DNA from: Alligator mississippiensis
Lineage: Eukaryota > Chordata > Crocodylia > Alligatoridae
Length of the DNA: 64,000 nt
Direction of reading: 5' to 3'
NCBI RefSeq assembly: GCF_030867095.1
Contig: NC_081829.1
Span: 86,554,261-86,618,260, forward strand
In this document: piece after piece, positions 49,529 through 59,066 of the stretch
How positions within the stretch are numbered: the stretch's first letter is position 1
Layout: every line of letters starts with the position of its first letter
Translations under genes and position numbers: made by a program
The notes under the pieces: model-generated
Database searches by the model: none
Told to the model about the DNA's origin: nothing
Seen by the model: the letters and a program-made list of their open reading frames with translations, nothing else

Positions 49529-50406
49529 TAGGGGTGCATCAATAAAGATTTTTTGGGCCAATACCAATGGCTGATTGTTGACCAGTCATATCGGCCAATA
49601 CTGATTCAATTGCGGATATGAAGACCAGCAGCTTGGAGAGCAGTGTCCGGATGGTAAGTCTGTTGGGGGAGGAGGGGAAGAGGCGTGGGGGTGCAGATCG
49701 AGGGCACCATTGTGAGAGGAGTGGGGCTCGGGCAGGGTGAGGGATGGAGCCAAAGGAAGTTCATCCAGGAGGTGCAGGGAGGCAGCTCCTGCTGCTGCAC
49801 ACACCCCAGGGGAGGCATGGGGGACATGTGCCTCCCGGATTTGTGCATGGGGCGAAGGCAAGCTACAGCCACCCCAAAATTCACTGTAGCCCCCCCGTAG
49901 TCTCCCCTCCCAGCACCACCACCACCTGCCCCAAGCACAGGCCCAGTTCAGGCCCCCTGCTCGGAAGAAACTGGCACAGCCCAGCCCAAGCACACAGCAG
50001 GCAGTCTGCCCTTGTCCCGCGCACAAATCCAGGGGGAAGGGCATGTATCCCCGATGCCTTCCCAGCGGATGCACACAGCAGTGGGAGCCGCCCCCCACAT
50101 GTCCCCACATGTCCCCATGGCCTGCAGCTCCATTCTGCACCCCACCCTGCCTGGCTGTGCAGCTCCTGGCCATGCCCCACTCCCTTCATCATCGTGGGGG
50201 CCTCAATACTCCCCCTCTCATGTCCCTTTCCTCCCCCATGCATCTTTTCACAGACTTACCTGCCAGATGCTGCTCTCTGACCTCCCGAGCTGCACTCCTG
50301 GCCATGCGCATGCTTCGGCTGCATACATGCATGCAGCGTTTGTTAGTGACATTATCAGCCACATCAGCCAAAAAAAGCTGATTGCCGATAATATCAATTT
50401 TCCTTT
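49529..50406. mobile_element. hAT-type element, relative of 37.4 kb copy, right end cut
   Basis: It starts TAGGGGTGCATCAATAAAG and contains TATCGGCCAATACTGATTC, a GC-rich core, and then CATCAGCCAAAAAAAGCTGATTGCCGATAATATCAA. The expected right end is missing and a CR1 tail stands there instead. The longer frames inside are shadows. Confidence 0.75.
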
Positions 50407-50442
50407 TCATAGATTTCATAGACATTTGGGCTGGAAGGGACC
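50407..50442 (-). mobile_element. CR1 3' terminus, antisense
   Basis: TTCATAGATTTCATAGAC then ATTTGGGCTGGAAGGGACCT is the reverse of the CR1 tail. It replaces the right end of the hAT element. Confidence 0.78.
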
Positions 50443-50462
50443 TAATTAGCTCTGCAGTAAAT

Positions 50463-50893
50463 TCTCCACATCTACATGTGTTGCCCTATTAGACCGCAGT
50501 AAACTAATAAACTCCACCATAGGCTAGTGCTTGTATTTACAAGTACTAACCTATGGCACAATTATTTACTGCACAGCAACACACATGTAGACACTGACAA
50601 GGCTGGCTGTGGCACAAGGGTGCTTCAGTGTGGGGGCTGCCTCCTGACTAACTCTACACTGAAGCACCCTCGTGCCCCAGCCAGCCCCTCCGCAGCACGT
50701 TGAGCCAAGTCAGAGCAGCCCCAGGCTGGCAGGCTGGCCCCAAGGTCCCTTACAAGCCAGGGCTGCTCTGACCTGGCTCAATGTGCTGCAGTCCCAGGTG
50801 CACATTCAAATGGCATGCCCCAGACCAATAAGCTCCAGCATGACATGCACCAGAGTTTATTGCTTTAAATTAATGGCACATGTAGATGTGTCC
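50463..50893. mobile_element. MITE family A, copy 5
   Basis: CACATCTACATGTGTTG faces TGGCACATGTAGATGTGTCC. The core has CTGGCTGTGGCACAAGGGTGC (an unfilled version of the 37.4 kb hAT site), CCTGGCTCAATG and a TGCAGTCCCAGGTGCAC block. Confidence 0.85.
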
Positions 50894-51929
50894 GCTGATT
50901 TTAACATGTGTTGAGGAGAGATTTAGAAAGGGAAAAAGGAGTGCTACCAGAATGCAGACTGACATTTTATTGTACGTGGAAATCCAAACACGCAAACAAG
51001 ATTCTGCAAAGCATGTTGATTTGATTTTTATAATGAGCTTCATTAGCAAATTCATTTCATAGATGTATCTTTTCAGACAACCCCTATAGAAGAAAGCTCG
51101 CAAACATAATACCATTTATTTATTCAAGGTCAAGAAATAGCAAACTTAAATAAAATTATATAAGCCTCAAACCAGACCCAGACAACCTTTTGAGGCCTTT
51201 GACTGATTTATCAGATTTGAGAAATCCCAGTCTTTCAATATCCTAAAAACATTGGTTTAGCTCAGATGAAAACAACTGAATAATACTGAAAAGCATTCTC
51301 AGAGAAGAGGAGCTAAAATAATGGAAGAAAAAGGCAAGTTTCTATAGGAAAGGCTGTAAGCCGTGTTATTTTTAATAATATTTACTGTAAGTATCTCTCA
51401 TGCAACACATAATATATAAAAGCAATTGTTTCAATATCCTCCTCCTCTGAGAGAAGAAAAAAGAATTATTATCTACCTTCTTCTCTGTCTCACGGTTTTA
51501 TATGTGATATTATTACTGTATTACCCAAGAATGTTCCAAGTAAAATTAAAGAAGTTCCCATAAGCCTTTTGGATTCTTTGGCACTTTCCTTTTTATGGGT
51601 AAGAGAACAACCTCTCTTTGGTGTTTACAATTTGATTTTTCAGATTTTCCTGTTTTACTATCGTTTTGGGTTAAGCTGTTCCAAAGATTTTGTTATTTTA
51701 ATCAACTGATTTTTGTTTGGACTGGGGTTTATTCAGGAGAAGAGAACGTCAGTGTTGCGAGCGTCATTTCTGTGTGGATAGTTTTTTGAAGAAGGCAGCT
51801 TTACAGCTTTTCCTAAAGATGGTCAGACTGTAGACTATAAAAAGCCTATTAGATGGTTTGGAAACAAGCTTGCTGCTTGCAGAGAAACTCACAAAAGACA
51901 AAAGTACCTTTTATTTTTCACTCAGGATT
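50894..51929. other. AT-rich intron, nothing recognised
   Basis: No gene or clear repeat seen. Confidence 0.45.
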
Positions 51930-52141
51930 CATTATATTAGTAGACAGGTATGTGTTGTGAAATGGTTCAGATAAAAAGCAAACCAGTGCCACAAGAACAT
52001 GCCATTTACTGCCACAGGTCCATCTTGCCCAGTATCTTTTGTGACACGATGCAAAAGAGTGATGCTGAAAGGGAAAGGGAGCAGGGTATGACCAGGTCTT
52101 TTCCATTGTTCCTCTCCCACTTATAGCTTCCAGCATGTAGG

Positions 52142-52699
52142 CTAGGTACAGACATTCAAAAAGCCTGAGGTGGAATCAATTTAAGTTGCACGGTTTTCTG
52201 AAAGGGGCGTAGCTTAGATCAGAAGTGAACGGCACATGCTTTCAGCCTTTGGTGGGGGGGAGGAGCAAATCTTAGGCTGGGTTCCACCATTTTTAAACAA
52301 GTGTATGTGTGCCAAACTTCTGTTAGGGGTATAGATCAGTTTCCTATCACTTATACAGTAAAATCTCCAGCATGAGTAAGGACTGATGGGTGCCGGTAAT
52401 GTAAAAATGCCAGTTATCTAAAAAGACTGGAGCTGGAGGGGGAAGGCAGGGTGGGAGGGGTGGGCTTCCACGCGGTGGCTGCGGTGCGAGGGAGGCGGGG
52501 AGCAGGGATTGCACACAGCTTGCACGCAGGGGTGGTGGATGGCAGCAGCATAGCGGCAACATGGGATGGTTGCACATGGCAGTGCCATGGAGTAGCGGAT
52601 GGCAGAGGCACAGTGACGGTTAATAAAATATACCAGCTAGTAGAATGCTGGAAAACAAGGATTTTACTGTACTAGAAAAAGTGTAATGTCTATACCTGG
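52142..52699 (+). mobile_element. hAT-like element, family B copy 3, holding a pogo-like element
   Basis: CTAGGTACAGACATTCAAAAAGC at the left and AAGTGTAATGTCTATACCTGG at the right are the family B ends. It sits within an older repeat. Comparison with 62640-62850 gives the empty site. Confidence 0.8.
52356..52669. mobile_element. Pogo/Tigger-like non-autonomous element
   Basis: It starts CAGTAAAATCTCCAGCAT and ends with the inverted CAGTAAAATCCTTG, and is flanked by TA on both sides (52354-52355, 52670-52671). TA target duplication and CAGTAAAA ends point to the Tc1/mariner-pogo group. The core is GC-rich with no transposase. Confidence 0.8.
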
Positions 52700-52880
52700 C
52701 CTTAAACGCTACGAAGTTCTGATTCAGAGGCCGTCCCCCTAACTCCCATGCTCAATAGCTACTGATGCACCTTTCTTCCAAGAATCTGTCAAATTCCATT
52801 TTGAATCTGGTTGAACTGTCCACTTCCACAACATCTTGTGGCAATGAGTTCACACTTTAATTACACACCAGGGGAAAAAA

Positions 52881-54735
52881 GAATGCCCTTTTGTTAGCCA
52901 TTACATCTACTTCATATACAAGATGACTAGGTGAATGACTTCAGAAAATTGGTTCATTTACCAGGTTACAGCTACTTAGCAAGATGGTGATCAGTTTAAT
53001 GCAATCAACAACTTAACAGTGCATGGAAAGCAATAATTATTACCCAATATAAGTAGGCATTAAATTGTATGAGTTAATTTCTTTGCATGCAGGAGCCTCG
53101 CAAGTAGGAGACCTTCACTAAGCAGTCTACCCATTCCATAGGTCTACATATTCAGCAGTGCCTCTGAACTGCCAGTTAAGGAGTCTCCATAGTGAGGTAG
53201 GAAGGTCAAGAGTAACTATCTGCATCCTCTGAGGAAAAGCAGCAACAAAATGCAAAATTAAGCCAAAGCTGCATTAGCTCTCCAATATACTTCCATCTAT
53301 GCTACATAGTAGCATTTTAAATAGAAGTTCTGGGGTAGTGACTAACAAAGTCATGTTATCAGGGAGACAGAAGCTAGAAGAAGGACCCTGGAGTATGCAG
53401 GAAAGTCATTTGTAATCCCAAAGTCTACGGGGCCCTGTATTTTTGGCAGGAAAATGAATCTTGTCCAAAGGAATTATTGAGAGTGGTGCTGTGAAATGAG
53501 CCTAAGGGCATTTTTCTGCTCAATCATCCATGGGTTTTCCCATTCAGGGATGGTGATCTCCACAGAAAACTATTACTGAACTATACTTAAGGTTGATACA
53601 ACTGATGGTGATGGAATTCTAGGTCAATGGAAACTGGGCTATTTTAACACAAAATCACTATTAAAAACTGATCCCAAGATTGTTTTTATTTTGTTATTTA
53701 TTGAAATAATGAATATAATTTATTGACATGATTTATTGAAATAATGACTATAATATATAATTATTTCATTATTTATTATCCCAAGATATTTTTATTCCAT
53801 TATTTCAGGAGAAAAAGATAGATATGGTTCTATTACTTTCTTAGCCCCCCTCCCCTCCCCTTTCTTGCAGATCAGTTCTTTCTTCCCAAGTCTGAGCAAA
53901 GATGTATAAATGCCCAGTAATATCTATTAGGTGGCTCATACACGAAAGGCAGAAATTATCTATAGCATGAAAGGGCCCAATTTAATTACTACTCCATGCA
54001 CTCAAGGCTTTTTCAAGTGCAAAATAAGAATCTAGAGGTCTAATTCTTCAGTTATTATTTCACGCACTTATTGATTCCTTTTGGAACGCAGTGGCAGTGA
54101 TTAATAAGACATTGCGAGTTTCAAATTCAATTCAACAGTTCTGACATTGACCTCAGCTAGAGCGAAGTTAGTCCCAAAATGGAACTAAACTTAAACCACC
54201 ACTTGGCTATGGGGTTAATCTTTCAAAATATACACCTGAATGATGAGGCTGTAGAAAACCTAAACTGCCCCAAAATAATCCCATTGAAACTCTGAAGTCC
54301 CTACAGATATGACCAATAGCAAAGAAACTGCAGTCATGCTATATTATCAGGCAGATTTTTTTTTGTATAAAATCACAGGTAATATTCCCAAAACAGGATT
54401 ATATCCTAATTGCAATTCTAAGAATTTCCTTAAAAGTATGGTGTTCTTACCAAAAAAGTTCAACTGATAGTATTATGTTATAGATACATTAATTTATTTC
54501 TGTTGTCTGCCATCATGTCTATGAATGTCATAGAACAATGATATGCTTTAGCTAGAAAATAAGAGAAAATAATTCTTTTCCATTTCCAAAAAGGCCAAAA
54601 TCCTTTCAGAATTTAAAAGACTTTTCATTCATCGGAGAATAACTAGTTCAAAATGCATACAACACGGCAGTCCTTGTTATCCCACCAATAGTCAAACACA
54701 CTAATTACATGCTCCATCTCAGGCTGCGTGTATAT
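52881..54735. other. AT-rich intron
   Basis: At 53690-53790 a small AT-rich cluster repeats TTATTGAAATAATGAATATAAT-like units with an inverted ATTATTTCATTATTTA. Otherwise nothing recognised. Confidence 0.45.
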
Positions 54736-55637
54736 GGGGCATGTCTACACATGCAAATGCTCTGGGGTGGGTTTACTTTAGAGTAACATACTCTAGAATA
54801 AACCTACCCCAGGCAGGCATCTGCACATGCAGGGACACAGAAGCAGATTTGCTGCTTATGGCAACAGTCTGCTCCTGCTCCCACCAGCCCTGCACCAGCC
54901 CCTTGAAGCAGCCAGGGGGAGCTCTAGGCTCCCCCTGGATGCTAGTCCAGGGACTTGCAGGGAGCATGGGGCCAGGAGACAGCTGTGTTGGCAAGGCCTG
55001 GGTCATTGCTCCCTGAATCTGAGAGCTGCCTGCTGCCAGGGCGGGCTCTGCCACTGAAGCCCAGGCAGGAACAAAGTTCCCCTGCCCCGGCAGCAGGGAA
55101 CTCCCAGTCCTTACTCCACAACTGCAGTAATGGAGCAAGGGCTGGGAAATTCTTATTGCCGAGCCCAAGCTCTGCAGTTGCAGGGCCCAGGCTGGGAGAT
55201 TCTTATCTCCCAGCCCTGGTCCTACAACCATGGAGCTCGGGGGGCGAGGGGGGGGAGACGAGAATCTCCCAGCCCACTCTCCCCAACCACAGACTGGGAG
55301 CTCCCTGCTATCAAGGCAGGGGGACATTGTCCCCACCTCAGCTCCAGTGGCAGATCCCACATCAACAGTAGGCAGCTCCCAGGGGCAGGGAGCAATCTCC
55401 CACCCCTTGCTGCCTAGTTGACCAGGAGCACATTTGCTCCCAGGTGGCCATCTACACGTGCTGTACTGCACAGTAAGTAATCGGGAGTAAATCTGCTACT
55501 TGTATGTACAGGTAGCAAATTTACTCACAATTAGAACAAATTACTGTGCAGTAAGCATCTACACATGTAGACAGCAATGCTTACTGTGCAGTAATTGACT
55601 CTAGTCTTGAATATAGCATCTCATGTAGATGCACCCA
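54736..55637. mobile_element. MITE family A, copy 6, with long GC-rich core
   Basis: GGGGCATGTCTACACATGCA faces CTCATGTAGATGCACCCAC. Subterminal ACTGTGCAGTAA motifs match copy 1. The middle (54830-55440) is GC-rich with repeated CTGGGAGATTCTTAT blocks. The 232-codon minus frame (54773-55471) is a shadow of this core. Confidence 0.82.
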
Positions 55638-56557
55638 CATTCAGGTAATCTGGGAGAATTCTCTCAGGTTTGTTGTCCTGGTAGAAAAGCTTTCCCAGGG
55701 CCATGTTTAGATACAGTTGAACACTGAGGCCCTGAAGAATGGAGAACTTGCAGTGCTGACACTGTACAGCTTGGTGAGGGTAAGGGGAGGAGGGGGGGAA
55801 GCCTCTGTAGGCTCCCTTAGTTGGCCTGGTAACAGATGGCAGCAGTATATAGGGCAGAACTGACTGGCTGACCCAGACGGCCCATGGTCAACCTGTGATT
55901 CCCTGTAGCAGAATGTGCGGATTGCGAATGGGGTGTGTTCTACTCCCTGCTAGAGCAGCAGAGTCCAGAGAGTGACACACTGTCTCCCTGGCATGAACTG
56001 TTACCTACCCAATCATAGACTGTTACTGATAAAAATGAATGAATTTTTGCAAATTTTCAAAGATGAGGATGGGAATATTTATGGAAATTGAGGGCCTGAT
56101 TCTTCATTCAATACACTGAATCTGGACACATAAAACATGGAACCAATAGTGTTACATCGGCACAGAACAGATGAGACAGAATGCAGAAGCAGGTCCAAAA
56201 TACTTTAAATATAAGGGTTTGTATGTTCAATCAAGAAATACTTTTGTGTTTATCAAGTAGAGATCAGAAACAATGTGATCTGCCTTTTCTGTAGCACATC
56301 TCAAACATATGAACATTCTTGACTGATCCAGAAATAAAACATTTTAAAATATTCACTAAATAAATTAGGACAGTTAATAGATTCTGAGAACTGCAGTCTG
56401 CTTGCTAAAATTTCTGCACAAAAAAGGAGGATAGAGAGAGAGAAATATATTATTCATTATGAATTAGTCAATCACTTTTCCTGAGGAAGCAAATATGCCA
56501 AAGTCTGGTCTTGTTAGCTGCAAAGCATTCTAGAGCCTTTGAAATAAAACCTGCATA

Positions 56558-56603
<46 letters not shown>

Positions 56604-57419
56604 AATAGGCACTTCTAGGAGGAGTCTAATATATTTGGCAATCCTATAAACAAACTTGAAGTCTCTGATCCAGCTTCCACTGAAGTCACTGAGAGTCTTT
56701 TCACTGACTTCAATAGGATTTGGAATTAGTCCATGACCTACAAGTGCCTCCTTCCAGAACCTAGAAAAAGTAAACACTGGAGAATTGAGATACTTGCCAG
56801 GTATTATCAGATGTAACTGTATAATTTAGCATTTGACACCCTGCTAAAGAAATATATGAAGTAATTTTATATTAGCATGGTATTTCACACTGTCTTTAAA
56901 AATATTGCTAGCTATTAGTACCAACACTCTTCCATGTGTTAAGTATAACAGTGTACAAAGGAAAGAGTAAATAAATATGTGCTTATTACTAATACCCCAA
57001 AATTAGATCCAGCTCAAAATGTAGGTTTAGTTGATAAACTGGGATAAAACAGACCCATCAGATTAGCCTACATACCTATACACTCTCTATAGACTTTGGC
57101 TCTGTAAATTAGTTTAGCTGTTTGAACGATATTTTGCAAACTCTTTCCACCTGAATGTATGACTACCCGATGTATTGTTAAACCATGTGAAAAAGGCAGT
57201 AAGTAGTGGTGATTAGATTACTGAACTCTCAAAAACAGTATGCCAAATCTTCCCCAATTTTCCCCATAGGTTTAATTTATGAAGTTCATAGGCAGTACCA
57301 AGACAGAAGGATTGCTGTGTTGTAACTATATTGTGTATGTGTTAAGGAACAATAAAGTACCTGCATTATGGAAAGATATTCATGTATTAGTCAAAGACCA
57401 GGATTCAAACTGGTTACTT
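55638..57419. other. AT-rich intron
   Basis: Apart from the TTA microsatellite, nothing recognised. Confidence 0.45.
56558..56602 (+). repeat. (TTA)n microsatellite
   Basis: About fifteen TTA units without interruption. Confidence 0.97.
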
Positions 57420-57920
57420 TAAACACCCAAATGTGACTTAGGCAAAGTTTACCTGCCTAAGTTCCAAGAGCAATCCAAACTGGCTCTGTACCAAAAGCCA
57501 CAGAACTCATTAGATGCATTCGTTCTGGACCGGATGGTTCCCTAGCTCTCTATACTTGGGCTTCTAAGCATGCTCACCAGTTATTCAAATGATGTACGTA
57601 TGTACACCATAACATTTAACTCCCTCCTGAACTCCCTTGCAATTCAAATTTTTGGTGGAAAATACCTTAAAACTCATCCTTATTCCCTATAGAAACACCT
57701 GCTGGTAGAATCACAAGAGTCATACCTAATCTGCACTAAATTCAGCTCAAAGATACTGATGCCCACATTTTGCACAATGGCCCTCCAGAATTCATTACTG
57801 CACACCCCAAGAAGTGAAAAACCCGTGTCATAGGCCTTTTCACAATGAGGGGATTTCAGTTCAACTTTTCTACTTCCCAGGAGAGCACCCTATCCGCTAA
57901 GCTATAGAACAGACTTAATA
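57420..57920 (-). repeat. tRNA-headed SINE, copy 2
   Basis: On the minus strand, CTATAGCTTAGCGGATAGGGTG is a good A-box-like stretch. A weaker B-box-like AGTTGAACTGAAATCCCC follows. The tail has GCATCTAATGAG and AACTTAGGCAGGTAAAC blocks like those near 33.2-33.4 kb. Confidence 0.58.
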
Positions 57921-58625
57921 AGGCCGCTCCAACCTTCCTCTTGGAGCTGAGTTACCAAATAGCCAAGAGTTCATGAGTCATTCGGCTGCGGCTCTGGCCC
58001 TTCTCAGTTTGACTCCAATCCCCATCCCCAAACTGAATATCACAAACTTGGAAAAACAATGAATCAGGGGACCAAGTTTCTGGCTCAGGCTCCTTCCAAG
58101 ATAAAAGCCGGTAGTAATTAATGCCGAGAATATCCTTTGCAATTATAAGCTGGAGGGTTTTAGCAAAGAATTTCCTTCTTGAAAAATCTTACCCTGTTCT
58201 GTTCAAAGAGATCTATGTATCAGCTCTTTGCCAAACTCCATCTAGCCTTACAAAAAGATTCTTTCAATTATGCTGCAAAAACCGCTTCTCAACAGTTCCA
58301 ATTAGAGTCTATCTTGGATTACTTTTCCAACTTGCTGAAAGAAGCCACAAGCATAAAATTCAATCTCTGAATGCCCATGTTTTCAAAGTTATTTAGTTAC
58401 CTAAAGGTATAGATGGTACATACTGGGGTTTTCAGAGAGGCCAGGTTAACTAACCTCCAAGAATTTCAAGCAATGTGGAAAATGCTTTGTGGTACCAATG
58501 TGTTGTGTATCTTTAGGAACATAAATACGTGGAAGCAGAGCCACATAAAATATGCCCAAAGGGATGATGCACTAGTTAAAAAGCAATGCTCCCAATCTCC
58601 CTACTATATACAAGATCACTCACTG
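57921..58625. other. AT-rich intron, nothing recognised
   Basis: Overlapping plus frames at 58121-58396 look like chance. Confidence 0.4.
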
Positions 58626-59066
58626 AGCACATCTACATAAGATGCTTACTGTCCACTTGACTAATTAACTGTGCAGTTAATTATGCACATCTCAGCATCT
58701 ACATGTGCACCCCTACTCGGGTGCAGAAAACTAATAAACTCTGCAGCACAGTAGTACCCTGCTGCGGAGTATTTTTGTGCTCAGCAATACATGTGTAGAT
58801 ACTAAGCCAGCTGGCTGGGGCACGAGCTTGCTTCAGCATGGGGAAGCATCCTCGTGCCCCAGCCAGCCCCTCCACAGCACGTTGAGCCCAGTTGAAGCAG
58901 CACCGGGCTGGCAGGCTGACCCCCTGCCAGCCGGGGCTGCTGTGACCTGGCTCAATGTGTTGCTGTCTGGGTGCGCTTGTAAACTGTGCCCGGGAGCTTG
59001 CTCGTATGCCCCAGTAAGCTCTGCAGTTTATTGTTGCACGCTAATGGCACGTACAGACAGGCCCAC
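58626..59066. mobile_element. MITE family A, copy 7
   Basis: AGCACATCTACATAAGATGC at the left and ATGGCACGTACAGACAGGCCC at the right are degraded family ends. The core has GGCTGGGGCACGAGCTTGC, CAGCACGTTGAGCC and CAGTTTATTGTTGCACG blocks, as in copies 4 and 5. Confidence 0.8.

Larger units (their letters stand above)
51990..52880 (-). repeat. Old interspersed repeat, interrupted (same family as 62.6 kb)
   Basis: CATCTTGCCCAGTATC, AGGGAGCAGGGTATGACCAGG and CATTGTTCCTCTCCCAC (to 52141), continuing at 52700 with GAAGTTCTGATTCAGAG, CAATAGCTACTGATGCACC and CCACAACATCTTGTGGCAATGAG, match 62640-62850 in order. Resembles the antisense of an old CR1-like 3' region. Identity of the family is not certain. 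Confidence 0.6.

Noticed and set aside
49586-50449. Frames of 145-195 codons on both strands
   Set aside because: They lie in the hAT-type element at 49.5-50.4 kb. Cys/His/Pro/Gly-rich readings with no transposase motif.
54773-55471. 232-codon minus-strand open frame
   Set aside because: It lies wholly inside the GC-rich core of a family A MITE, has low-complexity Gly/Ser/Pro content, and plus-strand frames of 95-138 codons overlap it. It is a composition effect.
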